Source: Microbulbifer litoralis
Lineage (GTDB): Bacteria; Pseudomonadota; Gammaproteobacteria; Pseudomonadales; Cellvibrionaceae
Assembly: GCF_023634065.1 (NCBI RefSeq)
Contig: NZ_JALKCV010000013.1
Coordinates: 105,429-169,428, forward strand
DNA length: 64,000 nucleotides
Direction of reading: 5' to 3'
A program made the position numbers and the translations under genes. Under the pieces are notes generated by a model. The model had not been told where the DNA came from, did no database searches, and was given only the letters and a program-made list of their open reading frames with translations. Shown piece by piece: positions 8,455-17,156 of this stretch (positions are counted from its first letter, which is position 1; every line of letters starts with the position of its first letter).

Positions 8455-11208
8455 ATGAGAGATAAACGGATAACACCGGGAGCGCGAAATATACGGCGCA
8501 TGGGTTGCAACCTGCTAAAGGCCGGTGCCCTCGCCCTGATTGCGGGCGGTGTCGGTGCCGCGCCACAGGAGGACTACGACTGGCAGAATGTGCGTATCGA
8601 TGGCGGCGGTTTTGTGCCCGGAATCATCTTCAATCGCAGCGAGCCGGACCTGATCTACGCGCGTACGGATATCGGTGGCGCCTATCGCTGGAACGAAACC
8701 GCACAGAAATGGGAGCCGTTGCTGGACTGGGTCGGCTGGGACAACTGGGGCTGGAACGGTGTCATGAGCATGGCCACGGACCCGGTTGACCCGGACCGCG
8801 TCTACGCGGCGCTGGGGATGTATACCAATGACTGGGACCCGAACAACGGCGCCATCGCCCGTTCCACTGACCGCGGCGAAACCTGGGCCGTGACTGAACT
8901 GCCATTCAAGGTGGGCGGCAACATGCCTGGTCGCGGTATGGGGGAGCGGCTGCGTATCGACCCCAACGACAACAGTGTCATTTATTTCGGTGCCGAGGGC
9001 GGCAACGGTCTCTGGCGCAGCACGGACTACGGCGCGAGCTGGTTAGAGGTGGAGAGCTTTCCCAATCCCGGCAGTTACGCTGCGGATCCGGCCGATCCCA
9101 ACAATTACCTGAATCAACTGCAGGGCGTGGTCTGGGTCACCTTCGATCCCTCGTCCGGCACGCCGGGCCAGGGCAGTGATGTCATCTACGCGGGCGTGGC
9201 GGACAAGGCGGAATCCCTGTACCGCTCCACCGATGGCGGTGCCAGTTGGGAAGCCATCCCCGGTGCACCGGCGGGTTACATTCCGCACAAAGGCGTCTAC
9301 GACGAGGTGAACGGTGTCCTCTATGTAGCCACCAGCGATACCGGTGGCCCCTACGATGGCGAGGACGGTGCCGTATGGAAATTCGACGCCACCGCCGAAA
9401 CCTGGACGGATATCACACCGGTCAGTGGCGACGACCTGTATTTCGGCTTCTCCGGTCTGACCATCGATCGCCAGAATCCGGACACTATCATGGTGGCCTC
9501 GCTGAATTCCTGGTGGCCGGATATGGTGCTGTTCCGCAGTACCGATGCCGGCGCCAGTTGGACGCGCATCTGGGAGTGGGGCGCCTACCCGGAGCGCAGC
9601 AAACGCTACACCATGGATATCAGCAGCGTGCCGTGGCTGGATCTGGGCGCGAATCCGCAACCACCGGAGGAGGCACTGAAGCTCGGCTGGATGAATGAAT
9701 CGGTGGAAATCGACCCGCACGACTCCAACCGCTTCATGTACGGTACCGGCGCCACCATTTACGGTTCCAACGACCTGACGAACTGGGATGCCGGCGGCGT
9801 GATCACCATCGAGCCGATGATCGAGGGGCTGGAGGAAACCGCGGTACTGGACCTGGCCAGCCCGCCCAGCGGCGATGCACCGGTGTTTTCTGCGCTGGGC
9901 GATATCGGCGGTTTCAAACACACCGACCTGGATGCGGTGCCGGACCTGATGTACCAGATGCCGTACCTGACCAGCACTACCGGTATCGATTTCGCCGCGC
10001 TGGATCCGTCCATCATGGTGCGGGTCGGCAATGCGGATGAGGCGCATATCGGCGTTTCCACCTCCGCCGGCGACAGCTGGTGGCAGCCGCAGGAACCGGC
10101 CGGCGTGACCGGCGGCGGCAATGTGGCAACCAGTGCGGACGGTGGCAGCATCGTCTGGAGCCCCGAGGGCGCAGCGGTGCACTATTCCACCACCTTCGGC
10201 AGTTCCTGGACCGCCGCCAGCGGCGTGCCGGACGGCGCGCGAATCGAGAGCGACCGGGTAAACCCGGGCAAGTACTACGGTTTCGCCGGCGGTACTTTTT
10301 ATGTTTCCACCGATGGCGGTGCGACTTTTACAGCCACCGCTGCCAGCGGCCTGCCGGAATCCGGCAAGTTCCTGGCCGCACCGGGAATCGAGGGCCATAT
10401 CTGGCTCGCCGGTGGCGGTGTCGACACCGACGGCACCGAGGTGACCGGCCTGTGGCGCTCTACCGATTCCGGTGCCAGCTTCGGGAAAGTCGCGACTGTC
10501 GGCGAGGGAGTGAATATCGGCCTCGGTGCAGCCGCCCCGGGTGCCGCTTACCAGACGCTCTACCTGGTGGGCACGGTAGACGATGTGACCGGTATCTTCC
10601 GCTCCACCGATGAAGGCGCCAGTTGGGTGCGCATCAACGACGACCTGCACCAGTACGGCAATATGGGCGAGGCCATCAGCGGCGATCCGCGCCTCTACGG
10701 CCGCGTCTATCTCGGCACCAACGGCCGCGGCCTGCTGTATGCCGATCCGGTGGGCGGTGGTTCCAGTTCGTCGTCCAGCAGTTCCAGTTCATCGAGTAGT
10801 TCCTCGTCCAGCTCGAGCTCTTCCAGCAGCAGCTCGTCCAGTTCGAGTTCCTCGAGCAGTTCCAGCTCGTCGAGTTCCAGCAGCTCCTCGTCGTCCAGCT
10901 CCGGCGGTTCCGGCGAACTCGCCTGCGGTGTCGGTGCGCTGAACGACTGGGGTGGCGGTTTTGTACAGAACTTTACCGTGACCAACGATGGCAGTACGGC
11001 GGTGAGCGGTTGGACGGTACAGCTGGATTTCGGCCAGTCCGTGACCGTCACCAACGCCTGGGGGATCAGCCTGGGGGCTACCAGCGGCAGCCTGCTGAGC
11101 GGCGGCAATGTCGGCTACAACGGCGAGTTGCAGCCCGGCGACAGCGCCAGTTTCGGGGTGCAGGGCAATCCCGGGGATCTGGGTACCGTCAGTTGTACTG
11201 CGCAGTAA
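8455..11208 (+). CDS. secreted GH74 xyloglucan endoglucanase with poly-Ser linker and CBM2
   Basis: 917 aa. Signal peptide with an extended n-region, cleavage near residue 36. Residues about 40-765 form the GH74 double seven-bladed propeller; the catalytic Asp pair is expected at D72 (RTDIGGAYRW) and D483 (LGDIGGF). Repeated STDGGASW-type blade motifs are clear. A poly-serine linker of about 45 residues (roughly 769-816) leads to a C-terminal CBM2-like module starting ACGVGALNDWGGGF and ending in a Cys pair partner, expected to bind cellulose. GH74 enzymes cut the xyloglucan backbone; this would be the extracellular first step. Poly-Ser linkers are a hallmark of Cellvibrionales cellulases. 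A strong AAGGA ribosome site fixes the start. Confidence 0.95.
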   Translation: MRDKRITPGARNIRRMGCNLLKAGALALIAGGVGAAPQEDYDWQNVRIDGGGFVPGIIFNRSEPDLIYARTDIGGAYRWNETAQKWEPLLDWVGWDNWGWNGVMSMATDPVDPDRVYAALGMYTNDWDPNNGAIARSTDRGETWAVTELPFKVGGNMPGRGMGERLRIDPNDNSVIYFGAEGGNGLWRSTDYGASWLEVESFPNPGSYAADPADPNNYLNQLQGVVWVTFDPSSGTPGQGSDVIYAGVADKAESLYRSTDGGASWEAIPGAPAGYIPHKGVYDEVNGVLYVATSDTGGPYDGEDGAVWKFDATAETWTDITPVSGDDLYFGFSGLTIDRQNPDTIMVASLNSWWPDMVLFRSTDAGASWTRIWEWGAYPERSKRYTMDISSVPWLDLGANPQPPEEALKLGWMNESVEIDPHDSNRFMYGTGATIYGSNDLTNWDAGGVITIEPMIEGLEETAVLDLASPPSGDAPVFSALGDIGGFKHTDLDAVPDLMYQMPYLTSTTGIDFAALDPSIMVRVGNADEAHIGVSTSAGDSWWQPQEPAGVTGGGNVATSADGGSIVWSPEGAAVHYSTTFGSSWTAASGVPDGARIESDRVNPGKYYGFAGGTFYVSTDGGATFTATAASGLPESGKFLAAPGIEGHIWLAGGGVDTDGTEVTGLWRSTDSGASFGKVATVGEGVNIGLGAAAPGAAYQTLYLVGTVDDVTGIFRSTDEGASWVRINDDLHQYGNMGEAISGDPRLYGRVYLGTNGRGLLYADPVGGGSSSSSSSSSSSSSSSSSSSSSSSSSSSSSSSSSSSSSSSSSSSSSSSGGSGELACGVGALNDWGGGFVQNFTVTNDGSTAVSGWTVQLDFGQSVTVTNAWGISLGATSGSLLSGGNVGYNGELQPGDSASFGVQGNPGDLGTVSCTAQ
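10759..10902 (+). repeat. low-complexity serine-codon tract (poly-Ser linker)
   Basis: About 144 bases made almost only of Ser codons (TCC, AGT, TCG, AGC mixed), encoding the flexible linker of the GH74 protein. The mixed codon use argues against simple slippage expansion. The opposite strand is open over it but only as Leu/Glu-rich shadow coding. Confidence 0.9.
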
Positions 11209-11262
11209 TGCCGGGATCTGCTTAACGACGGGAAAAACAGTTGTAGGTTTTCCCTGGACATC

Positions 11263-11285
11263 AGGGCCGGCTTAGCGCCGGCCCT
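11263..11285. terminator. bidirectional terminator between convergent GH74 and GH43 genes
   Basis: AGGGCCGGC and GCCGGCCCT, perfect 9-bp arms around a 5-base loop, lying between the two convergent stop codons. T-rich sequence is short on both sides, so efficiency is uncertain. Confidence 0.65.
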
Positions 11286-11286
11286 T

Positions 11287-13017
11287 TCAATCGGACGCAG
11301 CGCTTCCCTCCGCATACATTCCCACCACAGCACCGACAAAACCGCCTGCCATTGCCGAAGTCAGTACCCTGGCGTCGGCGTTGTCGAGCAGCACCTGGTA
11401 GTTCTTCCGATCGAGGCTGTAGGAGAAGTCCAGCTCTGCGTTGTCCACATCCATACGCAGGTAGATCGGGGTATCGGGTTCGATGGCAATTTTCGCCTCG
11501 GCAATGGTGTCGCCGTGGGTCGCATCGTCCTTGCCCGCCTTCTTGCGTACCCGGAGAACGGTCTCGCCGGAGGCGTTCCTGCCCAGGCCGAAGACGTAGA
11601 AGTAGTTGTCGCCCTGCAGCGCGAGTAGCCCGGCCTCGTCGCCTGGATCCCGCGGATTGAAATACATCTCGGTAGCGAAGGATGCTTTCATATGGGCCAG
11701 CCTGCGGCCGACGAAAGAGGGTTGTTTGCGTTCACCGATGCGATCCTGCCGGGCCCGCAACTTCAGCGCCCCTTTTCCCGTACTCCACCAGCGGGAATCC
11801 GGTGTGCGGATAAACATCCAGTGCGGGTCGAGTGTCTCGCGGGTAAATTCCTCCCGCACGGAGAAGTTGCCGGTCATGGCGCGGTCGGCAGGCCTGTCCT
11901 GCGGCAGATCGGGTTTCTTGACCGTATAGGGAACTGCGCGGCCCTTTTCCAGGATTACCGGCCAGCCATCTTGCCAGTTTACCGGCAGCAGGAATGTCTC
12001 CCGGCCGGTATGAAAATTGCCGGGATCCTGCGGTGGCGTATCCAGGTCGTAAACGCGCGTGCCCAGGAATACCGCCCACCAGTCGCCGTTGCTGTCCCGG
12101 AACATATCCGCGTGGCCGGTCGCGGTCACCGGATATTTACGATCGTCGGGCAGGCCGTGCTGGGTGAGTATCGGGTTATCCGGGTTGGCGGTATAGGGCC
12201 CGAAGACATCGTCGGACCTGAACACCAGTTGCTGGTGATAATAGCCGGTGCCGCCACCCGGTGCAGACAGGTAGTAGCTGCCGTCGACCTTGTAGAGGTG
12301 CGGCCCCTCGAGGTAGTCCGTATTCCAGCGCGGCACATCGCCGCCGTCGACCAGCAATACATCCTCGGACAGCGGTTTGAAGGTACGCGGGTCCACCTCG
12401 ACGACGCGAATGGCGGTATGTGCCGGATAGCGTTTCTTCTCCGGCTCGCCGTGATGCACGACATAGGTCTTGCCGTCATCATCGAAGAAAATGGAGGGAT
12501 CGATGCCGTCCAGGTACGGCATCCAGATCGGGTCCGACCAGGGGCCCGCGGGGTCGGTTGCGGTAACGACAAAGTTGCCGCCGCAGCCGACGCAGGTGTT
12601 GATGACATAGAAGGTGCCGTCGCTGTACTCGATCGCCGGCGCATAGACGCCGGCGTTGGTGAGCGGCAGGCCGTCAAACGAAACCTGGCCCGGCCGGTGC
12701 AGGGCGTTGCCGATCTGTGTCCAGTTGACCAGGTCGCGACTGTGGAATACGGGGATGCCGGGAAAGAAACCGAAGGTGGAGTTGACCAGGTAGTAATCCT
12801 CTCCCACACGCACGACGCTCGGGTCTGGGTGGTAGCCGGCCAGGATCGGGTTGCGGTACTCGTCCTCCGACAGCGGCATCTTGAAGACGTCGTCGTCGCC
12901 GCTGTATTCAAACCACGAAAAGCGGGCCTCGGCAGTGTCGCCGTCCCGGCCGATGGCGGCGGGGCCGGAAAACAGCGGTGCCAGACAGAAAAAAACGATC
13001 AGAAGGTTTTTATTCAC
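11287..13017 (-). CDS. GH43 glycosidase with C-terminal beta-sandwich (copy A)
   Basis: 576 aa from GTG 13017, which has GGAG seven bases upstream; the open frame further upstream overlaps the symporter gene and is not real. A signal peptide (hydrophobic residues 3-17) is followed by the propeller with AGYHPDPS (base Asp), GIDPSIF (Asp) and YLEGPHLY (acid Glu). From about residue 370 comes the concanavalin-like C-terminal domain of GH43 arabinofuranosidase/xylosidase subfamilies (FVGRRLAH, GLLALQGDNYFY). Clear paralogue of 32467-34191. Last gene of the minus-strand xyloglucan run. Likely removes arabinofuranosyl or xylosyl side groups; substrate is inferred from family and context. Confidence 0.88.
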   Translation of the reverse strand: MNKNLLIVFFCLAPLFSGPAAIGRDGDTAEARFSWFEYSGDDDVFKMPLSEDEYRNPILAGYHPDPSVVRVGEDYYLVNSTFGFFPGIPVFHSRDLVNWTQIGNALHRPGQVSFDGLPLTNAGVYAPAIEYSDGTFYVINTCVGCGGNFVVTATDPAGPWSDPIWMPYLDGIDPSIFFDDDGKTYVVHHGEPEKKRYPAHTAIRVVEVDPRTFKPLSEDVLLVDGGDVPRWNTDYLEGPHLYKVDGSYYLSAPGGGTGYYHQQLVFRSDDVFGPYTANPDNPILTQHGLPDDRKYPVTATGHADMFRDSNGDWWAVFLGTRVYDLDTPPQDPGNFHTGRETFLLPVNWQDGWPVILEKGRAVPYTVKKPDLPQDRPADRAMTGNFSVREEFTRETLDPHWMFIRTPDSRWWSTGKGALKLRARQDRIGERKQPSFVGRRLAHMKASFATEMYFNPRDPGDEAGLLALQGDNYFYVFGLGRNASGETVLRVRKKAGKDDATHGDTIAEAKIAIEPDTPIYLRMDVDNAELDFSYSLDRKNYQVLLDNADARVLTSAMAGGFVGAVVGMYAEGSAASD

Positions 13018-13193
13018 TGAAATACTCCGGGAATAAGGTGCTGTGTTCGGCACACCGCGAACTGTGCGAGAGGGGCAACGGAGCGCAGCGACGTGCCCAT
13101 CTTCCGCCGCCTTGATGGATACGCTGCGCTTTGTCCTTCTTGCGAAAACTGCCATGTCACCGCTTGGCTCCATACCTTCCGGTTTGGGCTGGC

Positions 13194-14774
13194 TCACCAC
13201 CAGGTAGCGTAGAGTGCCGCCAGAATCAGCGTCACGCCCAGGGCGGCCAGGTTGAAACCCTGGCTGGTGGTGAAACTGATCTCGCCGATGGCGACCGCCT
13301 CGCCGCCGCCCCGATGAGTTGCTGCGGTATCGCGGGTTTCCAGCAGCGAAATGATCACCGCCAGCACCAGGCAGATCAGGAATACCAGCCCCATGCGATC
13401 GATAAACGGCAGCTCCGGCCACCATTTCCACATTACCAGTGACAGCAGCGCCGAGCTGATGGCGGCCACCAGGGCGCCGTTGGCGGTTGTGCGCGACCAG
13501 AAGACACCGAGTACGAACAGCACGGTAATACCCGGTGTAAAGAAGCCGGTGAATTCCTGGATATACTGGAAGGCCTGCTCGAATTGCCCCAGCAATGGTT
13601 GCGCGCAGATCATGCCCAGTACCAGGGAAATCACCGCGGCGGTGCGGCCAACGCGCACATAGTGTTTTTCACTTCTGCCCGGCTGGTAGCGGGCGTAGAT
13701 ATCCATTGTGAAAATGGTGGAGATGCTGTTGGTCATGGATGCCAGCGAGGAGACGATGGCGGCCACCAGCGCCGCGAACACCAGCCCCTTGAAGCCGACC
13801 GGCATCAGGTTCATCAGCTGCGGATAGGCCTGGTCCGGCCGCTCCAGGTTCGGGATCAGCACCACGGCGGCGATACCCGGCAACACCACGATCAGCGGCA
13901 TCAGCAGTTTCAGGTAGGCGGCGAAGGCGATGCCCTTCTGGCCCTCCTCGATATTCTTTGCCGCCAGCGCCCGCTGGATGATGTACTGGTTGAAGCCCCA
14001 GTAGGCGAAATTTACCACCCACATGCCGCCGAGTAGTACCGAGAGCCCCGGCAGGCTCATATAGTGGGGATTGTCTTCCGCCAGGATCATGTCGAATTTT
14101 TCCGGCGCCCGCTGCGTAAGCTCGATAAACCCGGCAATGATACCCCGGCCGTCCGCAATCAGGTCCAGGGCCAGGTAGGACAATACCAGCCCGCCGAGCA
14201 CCAGCAGCACCACTTGGATGATATCGGTCAGAGCCACGGCCTTGAGTCCGCCGTAGAGGGAGTAGGCCGCCGAGAACAGGCCCAGGAACAGCAGCCCGAA
14301 CAGTAATTCGACGCCGGCGATGGCATTGATGGCCAGGGCACCCAGCCACAGCACCGAGGTCAGGTTTACGAACACATAGACACCCAGCCAGAAGACGGCC
14401 AGCACGACTTTTACCCGGCTGTCGTAGCGCTGCTCCAGGAACTGGGGCATGGTGTAGATGCCCTTGCGCACGAACACCGGCAGGAAATACTTGCCCACCA
14501 GGATAAGAGTGATTGCGCCGATCCACTCGTAGGAAGCGATGGCCAGGCCGATGGCATAGCCGGAACCGGACATGCCGATGATCTGCTCGGCGGAGATATT
14601 GGCCGCGATCAGCGAGGCCCCCACCGCCCACCAGGGCAGGCCCTTGCCGGCGAGGAAATAATCCCGGGTGTTTTTCTGGTGGCCGCTTTTCTCCCGCGAC
14701 ACCAGGTAGCCGATGGTGATCAGCATCGCCACGTAGGCGATAAAGATCAGCAGGTCGATGGACGCCAGTTGCAT
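13194..14774 (-). CDS. sodium:solute symporter (SSS/SGLT family) sugar transporter
   Basis: 526-aa inner-membrane protein with about 13-14 hydrophobic segments. It has SGLT-type features: DYFLAGKGLPWWAVGASLIAAN near the N-terminus and the QYIIQRALAAK signature in the middle. It would bring sugars released in the periplasm across the inner membrane with Na+. It is the only evident inner-membrane sugar transporter in the window, so it probably serves the monosaccharide or small oligosaccharide end of this pathway; which sugar is unknown. ATG 14774 is preferred over GTG 14783 because AGAGGT sits at the right distance. It lies 23 bp after the second GH74 gene, so they are surely cotranscribed. 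Confidence 0.9.
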   Translation of the reverse strand: MQLASIDLLIFIAYVAMLITIGYLVSREKSGHQKNTRDYFLAGKGLPWWAVGASLIAANISAEQIIGMSGSGYAIGLAIASYEWIGAITLILVGKYFLPVFVRKGIYTMPQFLEQRYDSRVKVVLAVFWLGVYVFVNLTSVLWLGALAINAIAGVELLFGLLFLGLFSAAYSLYGGLKAVALTDIIQVVLLVLGGLVLSYLALDLIADGRGIIAGFIELTQRAPEKFDMILAEDNPHYMSLPGLSVLLGGMWVVNFAYWGFNQYIIQRALAAKNIEEGQKGIAFAAYLKLLMPLIVVLPGIAAVVLIPNLERPDQAYPQLMNLMPVGFKGLVFAALVAAIVSSLASMTNSISTIFTMDIYARYQPGRSEKHYVRVGRTAAVISLVLGMICAQPLLGQFEQAFQYIQEFTGFFTPGITVLFVLGVFWSRTTANGALVAAISSALLSLVMWKWWPELPFIDRMGLVFLICLVLAVIISLLETRDTAATHRGGGEAVAIGEISFTTSQGFNLAALGVTLILAALYATWW

Positions 14775-14797
14775 GGCTCTCACCTCTCTCGTGTTTA

Positions 14798-17026
14798 CTA
14801 TTGTGTACTGCCGCCAGCGGCAGCCGTTCTTTTATCCTGCCGGGAAGCCGTCGATGGCTGTGACGGTTCGCCCATCACGATGCCGCGACCGTCGGTGCCG
14901 ACATAGACGCGGCCGAAGTGGCGCGGATCGCCGGCCAGGGTGCGGTAGCGCCGGCCGTACTCGCTGTCGGCGCCGTTGATGCGCTGCCAGTTTCCATCTG
15001 CGTCGTCCGAGCGCCAGATGGCCCGCAGTCCGTCGCGCGTGCCGATGGCGAACAGCGCCGGGTGGTCGCGGCCGGGAGCGGCCTTGCCGAACGCCATTTC
15101 CTCCACGGCGATGTCGCTCTGCAATTGCCGAAAATTGCGGCCGCCGTCAGTGGAGCGGAACAGCCCCTTGTCCGATACCAGCCACAGCTCGCCACTGCGT
15201 CCCGGCGTGGCCAGCAATGGCCAGGCCTGTTCGCGGTTTTTTGGGGCTTTCATCCCCGCGGGCAGGCCCTGTGTGTTGAGCGGCTCGAAGGTGCGGGCCG
15301 CGTCGTCGCTCGCGTAGATCTTGCCGCGGGCAAAATCCAGCGCGTAGAAACGCTCGCCGTCGACGCGGTCGGCCACCGGGCGCAGGCCTACGGGCAGGTT
15401 CTTTACGGCTTGCCAGTGGCGGCCGCGATCGACGCTGCGCTGGGGCCGCGGCGCCATGAACACGAAGGTATCGCCATCGGCGGAGACGGTGATCGCGTCG
15501 TCACCGCTCAGGTCATAGCGCCGGGATTTTCCGTTCACGGAGACCGGCGGCACGGTCAGTGGCTGCCAGTGGCGGCCGCTGTCGGCGGACCAGGCCAGCG
15601 TCGGCACCGGTCCCTCGGCGCGGTGTGGCGGTGTGCCGCTGCGCACGACGATTTCCGGTGCGGCACCGGCGTAATCGATGTTATTGGTGTTGGCAAACAC
15701 CGGCGTTGTCAGCATGGTCCGCGGCGAGCGGTCGAAATCCTCGTGCACAAAGCCGCTGATGTCGCCGAAGCCGCTCAGTAGTTCCGGCCCCTGTGGCAGG
15801 CTGGTCAGTGTGATCACCGCGGTCTGTTCGATACCGGCGACCCAGGGGCGCCAGGGCAGTTTCCGTGCGGCCAGCTTTTCCGTGCGGTAGACCGTGGCGC
15901 CGGTGGTATAGACCAGGGTGTGGTCGTCGAACGGATCGAAGGCCAGGCCGGCGATCCACCAGCCGAAATCCGGCTCGTCGTTGCCCCAGTAGAGATAGGG
16001 CGTGGCGCTGACATCGCGCTCGCTGCGGGATGCCAGTTCCCGCCAGCTTTCGCCGCCGTCGCGGCTGACAAAAATATTGTCGCGTGGCTGCCAGCGGTCG
16101 ACCGTGGCCACGGCGACGACATCCGGATTCTGGCCGCTGGCGCTGAGCCCCATAAATCCACCCTCGGCGCCTTTCGGTGGCGGGGTGATATCGCTCCATT
16201 GTCCGCTGTCGGTATCGAGCTTGTAGACGGCGCCGCCGTGGATGCCGTTGGGGCCGATATCGTCGCTGTAGGTGATATACAGGCGGTCGCCAGCGGCGGC
16301 GGCCTGGACCGGCAGCAGCGCCTGTGGTCCGCCGGCAATCCGTTTCCAGCTGGCGCCGCCGTCGCCGGAGCGGTAAATACCCGCGGCGGGTCTATCGGCC
16401 ACGCCGGCGAAAATGTTGCCATGGGTAAACAGTACAAAACTGATACCGCCGCGACTGCTCCAGCGCTCCTGTGGCTGGCCGAGCCCGGCGTGGGGAAAAC
16501 TGTCCAGCTTTCGCCAGCTGGCGCCGCGATCAAGGCTCTGCCAGAGGCCGTCGAAGCGGGAGCCGAACAACAACTGGTCCGTATTGTCGGGGTTGATCGC
16601 CAGCCGCTCGCCCAGGCCGCGGCCGTCCTCGTTGCCGCCCATGGCGAAGGGGACTCGTATCACCTTCCAGCTGCGGCCGCGGTCGAAGGAGCGCAGCATC
16701 GCGGCCGGGTAGTGCTTGTACATGCCCGCGGCCATATGTACCACGTCCGCATCGCCCGGGTCCGCGGCGATACTCTCGATACCGAAATAACTGGATTCGG
16801 CCATGCCGTCCTGCAGTGGCATCCAGCGCTGCCGTGACTGCTCCCAGCGATAGGCGCCGCCCATGTCCGTGCGCAGGTAGGCGAGGTTTTCCTCCGCCCG
16901 GCTGAAAACGATATTGGGCGCAAAGCCGCCGGCACCGACGGTGATATTGCGCCAGTGGTAGTTTTCGCCCGCGGCGGTTGTGCCGGCGATAAACAGCAGA
17001 ATTGTGGGTACCAGTCTTTTCAACAT
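14798..17026 (-). CDS. second GH74 xyloglucanase-type enzyme (no CBM)
   Basis: 742 aa with a short signal peptide (cleavage near residue 19, GTTAAG). Two beta-propellers; the family Asp pair is expected at D54 (RTDMGGAYRW) and D422 (GDISGF). It lacks the poly-Ser linker and the cellulose-binding module of the other GH74, so it probably works in the periplasm or on soluble fragments instead of on wall-bound xyloglucan. It could be a processive or oligosaccharide-specific type; the sequence alone does not decide. It stands between the halogenase homologue (130 bp upstream) and the symporter (23 bp downstream). Confidence 0.92.
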   Translation of the reverse strand: MLKRLVPTILLFIAGTTAAGENYHWRNITVGAGGFAPNIVFSRAEENLAYLRTDMGGAYRWEQSRQRWMPLQDGMAESSYFGIESIAADPGDADVVHMAAGMYKHYPAAMLRSFDRGRSWKVIRVPFAMGGNEDGRGLGERLAINPDNTDQLLFGSRFDGLWQSLDRGASWRKLDSFPHAGLGQPQERWSSRGGISFVLFTHGNIFAGVADRPAAGIYRSGDGGASWKRIAGGPQALLPVQAAAAGDRLYITYSDDIGPNGIHGGAVYKLDTDSGQWSDITPPPKGAEGGFMGLSASGQNPDVVAVATVDRWQPRDNIFVSRDGGESWRELASRSERDVSATPYLYWGNDEPDFGWWIAGLAFDPFDDHTLVYTTGATVYRTEKLAARKLPWRPWVAGIEQTAVITLTSLPQGPELLSGFGDISGFVHEDFDRSPRTMLTTPVFANTNNIDYAGAAPEIVVRSGTPPHRAEGPVPTLAWSADSGRHWQPLTVPPVSVNGKSRRYDLSGDDAITVSADGDTFVFMAPRPQRSVDRGRHWQAVKNLPVGLRPVADRVDGERFYALDFARGKIYASDDAARTFEPLNTQGLPAGMKAPKNREQAWPLLATPGRSGELWLVSDKGLFRSTDGGRNFRQLQSDIAVEEMAFGKAAPGRDHPALFAIGTRDGLRAIWRSDDADGNWQRINGADSEYGRRYRTLAGDPRHFGRVYVGTDGRGIVMGEPSQPSTASRQDKRTAAAGGSTQ

Positions 17027-17050
17027 CTTGCAATCACCATAATTCTTGTA

Positions 17051-17127
17051 GAGCTCCGGCTCGGCAACGCCGGCATAGCCGGCGCATTATTGGGCGGGCC
17101 TGCGGCCCGCAAGCCGAACTGGAGCTC
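17051..17127. repeat. nested intergenic inverted repeat between halogenase and GH74 genes
   Basis: Outer arms GAGCTCCGGCTCGGC (17051-17065) and GCCGAACTGGAGCTC (17113-17127) pair at 13 of 15 positions, with inner GC-rich hairpins (GCCGGCATAGCCGGC). No T-run. REP-like, possibly an mRNA-stabilising structure within the operon. Confidence 0.6.
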
Positions 17128-17156
17128 GGCGCGCCCAGGATGCGGGCCCGGAAAAT

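Noticed and set aside
10707..11108. Leu/Glu-rich 133-aa minus-strand protein over the poly-Ser tract
   Set aside because: It is the complement of serine codons and has no independent support.
11287..13431. Long GH43 reading frame extending to 13431
   Set aside because: The extra N-terminal part overlaps the symporter gene in another frame and has low-complexity Arg/Gly composition; GTG 13017 has a ribosome site and signal peptide.
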